Shown piece by piece: positions 17,931-27,014 of a stretch of DNA of 48,300 nucleotides. The position numbers were made by a program, and so were the translations under genes. This DNA is from Bacteroidota bacterium (lineage in GTDB: Bacteria > Bacteroidota > Bacteroidia > Sphingobacteriales > Sphingobacteriaceae), in contig JABDGE010000024.1 of the NCBI GenBank assembly GCA_013286235.1, forward strand, positions 1 to 48,300, read 5' to 3'. Below the pieces are notes generated by a model. That model was not told where the DNA came from. It searched no databases and saw only the letters and a program-made list of their open reading frames with translations. Numbering within the stretch: position 1 is the first letter of the stretch; every line of letters begins with the position of its first letter.

Positions 17931-19802
17931 TTATTTTAATACTTTTTTATAAATTATATCTTTCAATGCTTTATTAGAAGGGGTTGCTTTTTCCCAATAA
18001 TTGTAACCAAATTCAGTTTTAGTGGAATCCGTTAGGTTAAACCGTTTATCTTCATTCGCCGCGTTGAATACTACATTGCTGTCAACTTTTAATACACAAG
18101 ATCCTACATCAAAGAAAAATCCATTATTATGAGCCCCGATAGAATTATTAGCCCGCCTCACATTGTATATAAAATTGCCTTTGTAGAGGCAGCCTACCTG
18201 TTTACCTAATGTATAGATGCCGCCGCCATCATTTAATTTTTCCATTACATCGTGAATATTGTTGTACTCTATTGTATTGTACGTTGTATAGTTATCCAAA
18301 GTCAAACTAAATGTCCAACCAACACTGATACCGACATAAGGCATGTTATATATTAAGTTATGCCTAACTAAAGTGTGGTTGGCCTGCATTACACCTATGC
18401 CGACTCCCGAAGGGAAAATAACGCCGCAGTTGTTTATAACACAATCTAATACTTTGTTTCCCGTGGGCGATATGCTCTCAGGTAACCACTTAAGTTTACC
18501 TCCCGGAGCATTGAACGCAATCATTATTCCCCCCCCACCTATATCACTTATATAACAATTTGATATCGTGTTGTCACTTGAATAATCTATAATTCCGATT
18601 GCATAATTCCCCAAATGCAAAAATGAACAATGATCAAATGTCCAGTTTTTACACGCTTCCAATGTTATTGCCGATCCGCAACCAAGTGCTGCCTGAAAAG
18701 AGGAGAAACCTTGTGTAAAATCAAGCCACGGATAACGCTTTTTATTTTCGCTTACACAAGAATCATGAAGTTGATGAATAAACGGGATACCAAAATGAAT
18801 TTCATTTACTCCCCATGCCGAACCTGAGTAACTAAAGTCAATGTTCGAAAATTTTATGTTTGAGACTAATTTATTGGCTTTCCCATCCCCTTTTGCAATT
18901 AAGATTGTATCCAAAACAGGTGCAATAAATTGCACTTCATTGGGGTTTTCTCCCGAGGAGGCATAGTAAAATACATTTTTCCCTTTCGCATCAAAATACC
19001 ATTCACCAGGCTTATTTAAGTAATCAAACGAATTTTCTATAACATATCTAATTCTTGGATTAGGATAAAATCCGTCGGGATAGCTAGCTGGGTTTCTAAA
19101 ATAAATTGCCTTATGCTCTTTATCGATTTTATAAATACGGTTCCAAGAAGCCTCCCAGCTTCCATAAACAAGGGCTTCCGCGTCATCTATATCTGTAAGA
19201 TCATCCAAATCATGGTCTGAATACTTAAAGCAGGACAAAACATTTAGTGAATTCTTTTCAAGCTGGTTTAAGGCGGCAAAATCATAAACTTTATAAAGTC
19301 TTGCAAACTGGGGAAGTGGCCCGTCGGAAATAAGAGTGTCTGAACTTGCTCTTTGCAGCCGGGTACCATTTCTAAAAAGAGAGCGAAAATGGGGCACAAT
19401 ATCAAATGTTGATGTCAGATTTAACTTCCACACAGATGGGTGATCAGGTACTTTAACCCATGTACCTGTTAATATTTTACCACCGCTGATGGTCACTTTT
19501 TCACCTGGATATGCTTTAAATTCAATTGGCCCTGATTCATCCGGATCTAATTGTGAATTAAAAGATATAGGCTTTGCAAGCTCGTACACACCGCCTCTTA
19601 AAATCACAGTAAAATTGCCGGGTTTAATTGATCTTTGGTGTCTGATATACTCTTGAGCCTTGTAAATAGAAGCAAAAGGCTTTTCTATCGACCCGGAATT
19701 ATTATCCGATCCCTTCAATGAAACATAACAGACAACCGGTTCCTGTGCAAATAAAACACGGGAAATAAATTCAATAACAACTATCATGCATAATTTTTTC
19801 AT
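17931..19802 (-). CDS. secreted right-handed parallel beta-helix protein
   Basis: This 623-residue protein has an N-terminal signal peptide ending near VLFAQ (about residue 20). It then shows a Pel9A/PbH1-type start, YVSLKGSDNNSGSIEKPFAS, followed by YKAQEYIRHQR and VILRGGVYELAKPISF. The middle and C-terminal thirds carry parallel beta-helix repeats such as NWTFDHCSFLHLGNYAIGI, NTISNCYISDIGGGGIMI, HTLVRHNLIYNMPYVGISVG and NTIEYNNIHDVMEKLNDGGG. This fold occurs in polysaccharide lyases, C5-epimerases and glycoside hydrolases. Within the locus it may trim, epimerise or degrade the exported polymer. The enzymatic activity is not determinable here. Confidence 0.8.
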   Translation of the reverse strand: MKKLCMIVVIEFISRVLFAQEPVVCYVSLKGSDNNSGSIEKPFASIYKAQEYIRHQRSIKPGNFTVILRGGVYELAKPISFNSQLDPDESGPIEFKAYPGEKVTISGGKILTGTWVKVPDHPSVWKLNLTSTFDIVPHFRSLFRNGTRLQRASSDTLISDGPLPQFARLYKVYDFAALNQLEKNSLNVLSCFKYSDHDLDDLTDIDDAEALVYGSWEASWNRIYKIDKEHKAIYFRNPASYPDGFYPNPRIRYVIENSFDYLNKPGEWYFDAKGKNVFYYASSGENPNEVQFIAPVLDTILIAKGDGKANKLVSNIKFSNIDFSYSGSAWGVNEIHFGIPFIHQLHDSCVSENKKRYPWLDFTQGFSSFQAALGCGSAITLEACKNWTFDHCSFLHLGNYAIGIIDYSSDNTISNCYISDIGGGGIMIAFNAPGGKLKWLPESISPTGNKVLDCVINNCGVIFPSGVGIGVMQANHTLVRHNLIYNMPYVGISVGWTFSLTLDNYTTYNTIEYNNIHDVMEKLNDGGGIYTLGKQVGCLYKGNFIYNVRRANNSIGAHNNGFFFDVGSCVLKVDSNVVFNAANEDKRFNLTDSTKTEFGYNYWEKATPSNKALKDIIYKKVLK

Positions 19803-19830
19803 GGCTCACTAAATCTATTTAGTCTTAAAT

Positions 19831-20823
19831 TTATTTATTAACCCAATACTTAAAATGTTGTTTGCCTTCTCCCTTAATCCAACTAATAGTTTCAGTTATA
19901 TTCTTTCTCATATCGGCTTCAGCCTGGCCGAATATCTCAACAGTAGTTTCAGTAGGCGCCGGGTAATCCTCAATCATATTTTTGAACCTGACGGTATAAA
20001 TAGGAAAAGGGATTTTAACAGCGTGAAAAATATCGCCAAATTTAGCCAATGTTTTAAAAATATTTTTATGAAGCCTTTTTATCTTTTTGTTTCGAAGCTG
20101 ATAAGAGAGCTCATTTAAAAATTTATAGGAGTCTACAGAAGGATCTCCAACATAAAACACCTTATGATTTATAATTTCAGCTGGCGCAGTTAGTATTTTA
20201 TATATCTGATGCACAACATTTTTTACATAACCATAAGTTCTTATTACCTCATGATTTACCGGATGGAAGTATAATCCCCGATCTACCAGCTTCCATAGTT
20301 CATTCGGGTACCGCATATGCCAGGGTCCCCATATATTAGTCGGCCTTATAATTGTCCACTCGCAGGATAAGTTAGCCTGGCGAGTATATTGTTCTGTTAA
20401 TACCTTGCTTTGCCCATAAACAGTATGTGGCACAAACTCTTCGTCTGCGGAAGGAAAGGGCTTTTTCTCAGATTTGTAAACGTATTGCGTGGAGGTGATA
20501 ATCGCCCTTTTTATCGAAGAGTTGTTTTTGATTACATTCAACACATGCTGGGTTCCAACATGATTTTCAAGGTAGTCATCCAATGAATTACTTAAAGTAT
20601 CAGTCCTTGCGGCCAAATGAATAATAGCATCAAAGTTATTTTTTTCACAAGTTTCCGATAACCTTTTCTCATCCATAATATCTCCCTCTGTCCAAAACGA
20701 CATGTGTGCCTCTTTTATCGGTTTGGACTTATCATAATTTATTATATTGTATCCTTTTTCAAGCAAAAAATCAATAAGATTTATTCCGATAAATCCCGAT
20801 CCTCCTGTTACTAATATTTTCAT
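19831..20823 (-). CDS. NAD-dependent epimerase/dehydratase
   Basis: The 330-residue protein begins MKILVTGGSGFIGINLIDFL, an NAD-binding GxxGxxG motif. It has AIIHLAARTDTLSN, ITSTQYVYKSEKKP and the catalytic VYGQSKVLTEQY (YxxxK), placing it in the extended SDR family of nucleotide-sugar epimerases and dehydratases. RPTNIWGPWH is the usual active-site companion. The C-terminal half is not close to a specific enzyme that I recognise, so the sugar is unknown. It is 24 bases downstream of the GT4 gene and 28 bases upstream of the beta-helix gene. Confidence 0.82.
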   Translation of the reverse strand: MKILVTGGSGFIGINLIDFLLEKGYNIINYDKSKPIKEAHMSFWTEGDIMDEKRLSETCEKNNFDAIIHLAARTDTLSNSLDDYLENHVGTQHVLNVIKNNSSIKRAIITSTQYVYKSEKKPFPSADEEFVPHTVYGQSKVLTEQYTRQANLSCEWTIIRPTNIWGPWHMRYPNELWKLVDRGLYFHPVNHEVIRTYGYVKNVVHQIYKILTAPAEIINHKVFYVGDPSVDSYKFLNELSYQLRNKKIKRLHKNIFKTLAKFGDIFHAVKIPFPIYTVRFKNMIEDYPAPTETTVEIFGQAEADMRKNITETISWIKGEGKQHFKYWVNK

Positions 20824-20847
20824 AAATAATTAAATATTGACAAAAAA

Positions 20848-21987
20848 TTAATTATATATTGATAGAAATGCTGTATTTAAGTTATTTATATATTTTTCAA
20901 CTGTGTATTTTTCAATAAACATATCTCTTGAATTATTACCCATAGTTTCTATCAGTGAGGGATCTCTTATTAAAGTTAGAAGTTTTTCCGCAAGTTGATC
21001 CGCATTTTTTATGTCCACTAAATATCCGTTTCTACCGTCTTCAACAACACTTTGTATTCCACGCCACTTTGTAGCTACCAAAGGCAATTTATATTCCATC
21101 GCTTCCAGCAATACAACACCAAACGATTCGGATATAAAAAAACTTGGAAAACAAAAAATATCCGCTTCTAAAAATGCCTGTTCTTTTTCTTTACCCTTTA
21201 TTACACCCAGATACTTAACATAGTTGTCGAGACCATATTGTTTGACATTTTGAAAAAATAAATTCCTGTATTCTTCAGCCTCAAATTTGCCGGCTATATG
21301 CAGTTCAACCTTATAACCTGTTTGATGCAATTTATAAACAGCATCCAATAAAACTCCTTCACCTTTTGTAGAATTCAATACAGCTACAAACAATAATTTA
21401 ATCGGAGCATCAGTAGCAGTTTGCGATCGCGCTTCCGACGCCGGATAAACATCAGGTATACCAAGCGGAATTATGGTTGTTTTCGAGGCCTTAAGGTACT
21501 TCCCGTCTTGTGGGTTAAATTCAGAACTGGTTATCGCTAAATCTGGTTTTCCTAAGGCAAGTAACGCTATTGCTTTTAAAATAGGATTCATTTTCGGAAT
21601 CTCCTCGCTTATGCCGGCCGCGTGAAAATGAAAGATCACTTTTTTAAAAATAAACCTGGTAAATAGAAGCAAAACTATATCCTTAATTATACTAATTTTT
21701 GGAGAGTTGCTTGGAGGATAGTATAAAACCTTTATCTTATGCTTAAATTTTAAAAAATAGGTTTGTTTAATAATTGAAAATATATGTGTAAACTTATAAA
21801 AAGATATCTTTCCCCTTTCATTCATTTCCCTTGAAAAACACATCCTTACATGAAATAATTCTATATGCTCAAAATTGCAGTTAAGCATATAATCAATCAT
21901 CACTGCTTGGCCACCATACGGGGGTGGAGTTTGCCCAATTACCAAAATTTTCTTTTTACTAAAATTTGCATTTTCTTTCAAAATCAT
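20848..21987 (-). CDS. glycosyltransferase family 4
   Basis: A 379-residue GT-B transferase that probably extends the lipid-linked repeat unit in the cytoplasm. The N-terminal KKILVIGQTPPPYGGQAVMI is typical of GT4 N-domains. The GT1/GT4 C-domain contains KLLFVAVLNSTKGEGVLLDA, VELHIAGKFEAEEY and the nucleotide-sugar binding stretch CFPSFFISESFGVVLLEAME followed by PLVATKWRGI (E-x7-E motif). ATG at 21987 is chosen instead of a TTG at 21999. It is AT-rich. Donor and acceptor are unknown. Confidence 0.87.
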   Translation of the reverse strand: MILKENANFSKKKILVIGQTPPPYGGQAVMIDYMLNCNFEHIELFHVRMCFSREMNERGKISFYKFTHIFSIIKQTYFLKFKHKIKVLYYPPSNSPKISIIKDIVLLLFTRFIFKKVIFHFHAAGISEEIPKMNPILKAIALLALGKPDLAITSSEFNPQDGKYLKASKTTIIPLGIPDVYPASEARSQTATDAPIKLLFVAVLNSTKGEGVLLDAVYKLHQTGYKVELHIAGKFEAEEYRNLFFQNVKQYGLDNYVKYLGVIKGKEKEQAFLEADIFCFPSFFISESFGVVLLEAMEYKLPLVATKWRGIQSVVEDGRNGYLVDIKNADQLAEKLLTLIRDPSLIETMGNNSRDMFIEKYTVEKYINNLNTAFLSIYN

Positions 21988-22051
21988 ATTGTACCTCAAT
22001 ATAAAAACAGGGGGAAAAATTCAATACTCATCATAAAACCATTAAATGAAG

Positions 22052-22999
22052 TTAATATCCACTGTTTAATATTCTATTATATTTAGCTTTACATATATAA
22101 TATTTTGATTGCCTGATTGGACTAAATACCAGGGCCAAAAAGAAATAGATCGCTGCTTTAATTTTATTTTGGTGATTATATTTACCAAATTTATAAGTAA
22201 AGCCAATTGAGATATTAAAAAGCATACTTTCAATTTTATTTGCGTGCCTAAGTCTTATCACCTCTTCTTCTGAAAAAGAATCTTCACTCTTAACATTATT
22301 TACACGTTCATTATATAATTGCCTTACATAATCCAAATATTTCCTCTGAATTAGGCCACTTGAAGTAGCTGTATTTCCTATCCTGATTCTTTGTTTGTAC
22401 AAATATTCCGGATGGTTACAAAATTTGAGTTTTAAAGTGGCCATTCTTAATAAAAAATCATAATCTTCCACAGTAGAAATACGGTAGTTACCTACTTTTT
22501 CATACGCCTCCTTTTTCGCTAACCAGAAATGATATACTGGTATTGAATATTTAACTAATTCCCTGCAAGTTTCCGCACTGGTGCAAAATTTAGGTCGTTT
22601 AATTTCTGCACCGCCTTCATCTATATTAATAACATGGAGTCCAACTAAATCAATGTCAGGATGTTCCTGCATAAATTTTACTTGTTTTTCAATTCGCTCC
22701 GGTACACTTATATCATCCCCATCCATCCTGGCAATGTACTCACCTTTACAAACGCTTAGAGCAAAATTTAATGTGGCAGCAATTCTTAGATTTTTATCAT
22801 TTCTGAAAAGCTTTATACGGTTGTCTGATTTTTGAAAATTCACCAGCATTTCATAAGTTCCGTCAGTTGAACAATCGTCAACAATGATTATCTCCAGATT
22901 TTTGTAAGTCTGAGAAACAATACTCGCCACTGCTTCCTCAATGAATGCTGAAACGTTATAGGTTGGTATAAGAACTGAAACAAGTGGTTGAAATTTCAT
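22052..22999 (-). CDS. glycosyltransferase family 2
   Basis: A 315-residue GT-A transferase beginning MKFQPLVSVLIPTYNVSAFI. It shows SQTYKNLEIIIVDDCSTDGT (first Asp motif) and KGEYIARMDGDDISVPERIE, where the DGDD carries the metal-binding DxD. The TVEDYDFLLRMATL motif follows. Such enzymes add hexoses or deoxyhexoses to the growing repeat unit at the inner membrane face. The ATG at 22999 fits the family. A TTG at 23023 would overlap the upstream gene. It ends 52 bases before the GT4 start region and is very AT-rich at its 3' end. Confidence 0.88.
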   Translation of the reverse strand: MKFQPLVSVLIPTYNVSAFIEEAVASIVSQTYKNLEIIIVDDCSTDGTYEMLVNFQKSDNRIKLFRNDKNLRIAATLNFALSVCKGEYIARMDGDDISVPERIEKQVKFMQEHPDIDLVGLHVINIDEGGAEIKRPKFCTSAETCRELVKYSIPVYHFWLAKKEAYEKVGNYRISTVEDYDFLLRMATLKLKFCNHPEYLYKQRIRIGNTATSSGLIQRKYLDYVRQLYNERVNNVKSEDSFSEEEVIRLRHANKIESMLFNISIGFTYKFGKYNHQNKIKAAIYFFLALVFSPIRQSKYYICKAKYNRILNSGY

Positions 23000-23009
23000 A
23001 TTGTGGATA

Positions 23010-24119
23010 TTATATTTCGGCAAACATCGTGCTCAAAAGAATGACAAATAAGGGATCATAATACAGGAATCCATTAAAAAACGCTGCAAACACAAATGCC
23101 AATAACAAATAAAGCGACTTAATTTTTCTGAAATAATTGTAAAATGCGAATAGGTATGCTGATAATCCAACAATACCCAAATTAAAGACAATATCAAGAT
23201 AATCATTGTGCATCCAGACAGGAATGCCAACATGTTCTTTGTTAAATATAATTGAATATTCCGGCCCGCGTCCCAGAACGTTTAAAAGGCCATATCCATC
23301 CCTGTAAATCTCCAGCAGACCGTCCACCCAAAATACGGTACGTCCCGAAGTAAACACCACTAAACCTTCTATCCCAATTTTTTTTAAGGCATAAAAAGTA
23401 GCCATAGTAAAACAAATTACTATCGACAAGAGTAACAAATACCGGTATTTAAAAAGGGACCGGTAAAATTTGGGAAATATACTTATACAAAGAACAATTA
23501 CTGCTACTAATGCATATACCGCCGCTATGCGAGCGCCCAGCGTTAACACGTATAACCATAGTAGAACCGCAATGATTTTTCTTCTTAATAAAAATAAAAA
23601 ATAACCAGCAACACCTAAATAGTAGGCTGCTACGTGACATATTACAAACCCATCCTTGTAAACGCGGTGTACATCGTTGTATATATCATCGACAAGCCTC
23701 TTTTTTGCATATGGAACTGATATCTCATATACAATTATAAAAATAGAAACAAAAATAAGCAAATGTCTTCTGACTTTTTGAACGCTTATGGTACTGAAGT
23801 CCAATTTTGGAAAAAGCCATAAAGAAAAAATTAAATTATTTAGAATAGTTATATATGAAAAACAGGCATTAATAGTTGTTCCGAGCAGGAACACGTAAGC
23901 TAATGATATGAAAACTATCAGAAATGCACTTAAGAATACTATTGGCCGGTATTGTTTGAAAGCGATTTTATAAAGATAAAATGTTATAAGCAAATCAAAG
24001 TATGAACCAATTTGAATATTGTTGCCAGTAAAAGTGTTTAGCCAAAACATAAAACAGTTGGCAGCAGGCAAAAAGAAAAGCAGAAAATCTATATCGGTAA
24101 GGGTAATTTTTAATTTCAT
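23010..24119 (-). CDS. O-antigen/exopolysaccharide polymerase-like membrane protein (Wzy-like)
   Basis: The 369-residue protein consists almost entirely of hydrophobic segments, about ten by eye, with one larger polar loop around residues 240-300. That loop contains FTSGRTVFWVDGLLEIYRDG and LLNVLGRGPEYSIIF, followed by GIPVWMHNDYLDIVFNLGIV, which matches the O-antigen ligase/polymerase (Wzy_C) pattern with the conserved His in HNDYLD. It would polymerise flipped repeat units in the periplasm. Placement next to the GT and Wzx-like genes supports this. A WaaL-type ligase is the main alternative. Confidence 0.82.
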   Translation of the reverse strand: MKLKITLTDIDFLLFFLPAANCFMFWLNTFTGNNIQIGSYFDLLITFYLYKIAFKQYRPIVFLSAFLIVFISLAYVFLLGTTINACFSYITILNNLIFSLWLFPKLDFSTISVQKVRRHLLIFVSIFIIVYEISVPYAKKRLVDDIYNDVHRVYKDGFVICHVAAYYLGVAGYFLFLLRRKIIAVLLWLYVLTLGARIAAVYALVAVIVLCISIFPKFYRSLFKYRYLLLLSIVICFTMATFYALKKIGIEGLVVFTSGRTVFWVDGLLEIYRDGYGLLNVLGRGPEYSIIFNKEHVGIPVWMHNDYLDIVFNLGIVGLSAYLFAFYNYFRKIKSLYLLLAFVFAAFFNGFLYYDPLFVILLSTMFAEI

Positions 24120-24449
24120 TATTTCTTGTTTAATCTAAGTGCGGTAATTGTTGTCAAACGTAAAACATATGGCATGTCTTTTGTCAATAAAAGCCGGCAA
24201 ATCCATTGCTTTGCACTCCAATTGTTTTTCGATTTAACCCTTAATTAGTTTTTCATAAATATTTGGTCCGATTTTGGTGCATCCTCCGGCCATTGACACC
24301 CCCTACCTGTTAGAACGGATTCATATCGAACGTAATATTATATAGAACTCCTTTATAGTTAGCAGCCGGAGCATTGCTGTAGCAATTAAATCCACTAAAA
24401 AAGATCCGGGTAGAATATTAATAAACTATACATTTTATCCATATAGAAA
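24120..24449. other. intergenic stretch before the polymerase gene
   Basis: These 330 bases lie between the sulfotransferase stop and the polymerase start. No open frame with family character was seen. The segment 24271-24300 (GGTGCATCCTCCGGCC, then a CACCCCC tract) differs in composition from its AT-rich surroundings and could be a leftover of a mobile element, but I could not assign it. Confidence 0.4.
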
Positions 24450-25364
24450 TCATTTCAGCCAATGAGATAAATCCTTGTTTAACAACACACTTAACTTCCC
24501 TACATCTTCTTTATAATATTCTTTAAGATATTCTTTATCTTCACTCAGGATGACCATTTTTTTTAAATTCCGTAACAATAATTTATCCTTTTTCTCTTTT
24601 GCTTTATAATATATATAAGAGGGCATCACTTTTTTTATAAAAGGCGTCCCTTTTATTTTTAATAGTACTTTCCCAAGATATTCATTTTGCGGCTTACCGG
24701 ACTCATTGTACTTTTTATTCAAATCATAATTAAAAGGGCGCAAACCTATAAAATCATTAATTAGGTTCATCGTATTATGAGCATCCTTAACTAAATCATC
24801 ATAAAAAAGGACCAATACCTCATCGAAATTACTTAACAAAGCTTTAACCTGATCAAAGTATAACCCTACTTCCTTATACTGGTAAGGCCATTGCCAGTTT
24901 TTCTCCTTCCGTTCTTTCTCAAGATTAAGGGCCTTTGCAAATGATTCAGTCTCTACAAAATCTCTTACAAAATGCATGTAATGCGAAAATGCTCTATCTA
25001 TAGGGTTCCGTAGAATAATAATAATTTTAGGAAAAGCCTGTTGCCGTTCCTGGTAATGTTTTTTTATATTAAGGATAGTTTTTTCGTAAAAATATAAATA
25101 GTCTGGCGATGCCTCTCCAGTCACTTTATTGCTTTGAGCGGTCTCGAAAAGATCAAGATAATCTTCAATGTTTTTTATAATGGCTTCATTTACCCATTTA
25201 TCTTTAGGCCCCTTAAAGTTGCCTTCCATTCCCGAGAAAAATGTGCATTCCTTTCTATAAGGTATAAAAACCTGATCATTCTGAATTAAATATTTAGCTA
25301 TAGATGTAGTACCTGCCTTAGCTGTACCCACAATTAAAAAATCAGGCAACTTTTTATTTTCCAT
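24450..25364 (-). CDS. sulfotransferase family protein
   Basis: A 304-residue PAPS-dependent sulfotransferase that would transfer sulfate to a carbohydrate hydroxyl or amine. The 5'-phosphosulfate loop is DFLIVGTAKAGTTSIAKYL near the N terminus, and the 3'-phosphate binding motif is IIILRNPIDRAFSHYMHFVR at about residues 110-130. YKEVGLYFDQVKALLSNFDE is also typical of the NodH/heparan N-sulfotransferase-like group. Its start overlaps the flippase end by 11 bases, tying it to the polysaccharide operon. PAPS-forming genes cysDNC and the PAP phosphatase gene cysQ are in the same locus. Confidence 0.88.
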   Translation of the reverse strand: MENKKLPDFLIVGTAKAGTTSIAKYLIQNDQVFIPYRKECTFFSGMEGNFKGPKDKWVNEAIIKNIEDYLDLFETAQSNKVTGEASPDYLYFYEKTILNIKKHYQERQQAFPKIIIILRNPIDRAFSHYMHFVRDFVETESFAKALNLEKERKEKNWQWPYQYKEVGLYFDQVKALLSNFDEVLVLFYDDLVKDAHNTMNLINDFIGLRPFNYDLNKKYNESGKPQNEYLGKVLLKIKGTPFIKKVMPSYIYYKAKEKKDKLLLRNLKKMVILSEDKEYLKEYYKEDVGKLSVLLNKDLSHWLK

Positions 25365-26703
25365 ATTTAGATATGATATTTAACGGAATAGTTAAAACAC
25401 CTACGTATTTCCATGCAAATACAACTTTGATGATATTTTCCACCGACACCGTCAGACATGTTGCTACAGCAGCGCCTAAAGCGCCATAATTCGTAATCAA
25501 ATAATAATTAAGCAACACATTAAAAATTAGCGAAAACGAAGATATATATGCGTGTATACGTTCCTGGCCGCACATGATCAAAAGAAAGCCCGCCGGCCCG
25601 GTGGCTATATTAACAAATTGGCCCGTGCTCAATAACACCAATAAAATATATGCCTGGGAAAACCCATGCCCCCAAAAAGACAGTATAAAATGCCCTCCAA
25701 ATACAAATATCGATAGAATAAATGCGCCTGCAGAAATCAGTATAAAACTTATGCGATGAACCATTTTGGTCATCGCGTGTAATTCTTTGGCCGCGTACAT
25801 CGCTGCGAGCTTAGGGCCGACAGTGGAATTCGTAACCGCCAAAATAAAACTGGTAAGCATTGCCAAGCGCAATGCCACGCTATATAGGCCTACTTGTTCT
25901 GCATTGGCAAGCCAGCCTACCAACACCCCATCCAATATAGCCGTTAATGTTCCTAGTGAACCAAACCAAATAAATGGATATGATTTCTTCATAAGTTCCA
26001 TTATGCTTATTGAACTTTTGCCTTTCCATTGATGAGTATATGACTTTATCTTCTCCCAGTAAACTCCCATTACCAATGCAACCGTTAGGCGACCAATTGC
26101 ATAAACATAGGCAGCAATAACAACATCAATATGGTGTTTAGTAACATATAAGATAAGTATAATTACAAAAGTAACTCCACTACTTAAAGTATTATCAACG
26201 AGGTTACTTTGCCATATCTTTCTATACCCCGTTAATGCTGACGAAAATATCCGGGAAAAAACCTCAGGCGCCACCACGGCCATCGCTATTATAAGAGGCT
26301 TGGTCAATGCCGGTTCTCTAAAAATATGTAAGGATATATAAGGAGCAAGTGTAATAAATAACACTGATATAATTAAGGCAACAGCTCCATTGAGAATATA
26401 CGCTGATTTCATATAGTCTCTGATTCGCTGCCATTTTTCCTGAGAGAAGCCAATCGCAATTTCCTTCATTAAAAGCTGGGGGTGCCCTAACATGCAGAAA
26501 AGCAGCAAAATTGTTATTATATTATTCGATAAATTGATAATACCAAAACCCTCTACACCAAGGGTACGTCCCAAAATCATAGAGCTACCTACCCACGTCA
26601 TCATTCCGAGAACCTTCACTATGATGGATAAACCTGATTTTCTCAGCACTTCAAGCGTATGTTCATCCAATAAGTGAATTTTCCTTTTAAACGCTCGAAT
26701 CAT
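25354..26703 (-). CDS. polysaccharide flippase (Wzx-like, oligosaccharide transporter family)
   Basis: A 449-residue membrane protein with about twelve hydrophobic segments. The N-terminal GLSIIVKVLGMMTWVGSSMI and LGRTLGVEGFGIINLSNNII are characteristic of Wzx/RfbX flippases, as is the later NAEQVGLYSVALRLAMLTSF. It would move undecaprenyl-linked repeat units across the inner membrane. The ATG at 26703 precedes a basic cytoplasmic N terminus. The gene overlaps the sulfotransferase start and lies 311 bases from the Wzc-like gene. Confidence 0.87.
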   Translation of the reverse strand: MIRAFKRKIHLLDEHTLEVLRKSGLSIIVKVLGMMTWVGSSMILGRTLGVEGFGIINLSNNIITILLLFCMLGHPQLLMKEIAIGFSQEKWQRIRDYMKSAYILNGAVALIISVLFITLAPYISLHIFREPALTKPLIIAMAVVAPEVFSRIFSSALTGYRKIWQSNLVDNTLSSGVTFVIILILYVTKHHIDVVIAAYVYAIGRLTVALVMGVYWEKIKSYTHQWKGKSSISIMELMKKSYPFIWFGSLGTLTAILDGVLVGWLANAEQVGLYSVALRLAMLTSFILAVTNSTVGPKLAAMYAAKELHAMTKMVHRISFILISAGAFILSIFVFGGHFILSFWGHGFSQAYILLVLLSTGQFVNIATGPAGFLLIMCGQERIHAYISSFSLIFNVLLNYYLITNYGALGAAVATCLTVSVENIIKVVFAWKYVGVLTIPLNIISKYGK

Positions 26704-27014
26704 AAAAGGTATGTATCTGTCACATTAACAATCTTATTAAAAACTTCTATAAAACTGGGGGTTGCAAGCATAAACCTAAACATTTGTGCAATCATTCATA
26801 CAACCATCTCTGTAGTACAAAAGTCAACCATTACTATAATGGTAGTGCGATCACAATGGAACTGAACATTGAGAAATGTATCTGTTTGCAGTCCTCACTA
26901 TACACATTATTAACTTTAAAATTTCCCTTTGAGATGGAAAACCATCATATCAAGCAATTTTCGCCTGTGGAAAATATACAAAAAAACAGCAATAAGCTGT
27001 CAGATATGTTTATT
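26704..27014. other. intergenic stretch between flippase and kinase genes
   Basis: These 311 bases contain a weak terminator next to the kinase gene (26980-27000) and a small inverted repeat CCATTACTATAATGG near 26830. An apparent plus-strand frame crossing into the kinase gene encodes a Thr-Ile repeat and is only the shadow of the hexanucleotide repeat. No gene is called. Confidence 0.5.
26980..27000 (-). terminator. weak terminator after the Wzc-like gene
   Basis: On the minus strand ACAGC, a five-base loop, GCTGT and then a run of seven T residues lie about 15 bases past the kinase stop codon. The stem is only 5 base pairs, so read-through into the flippase gene is likely. Confidence 0.5.
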
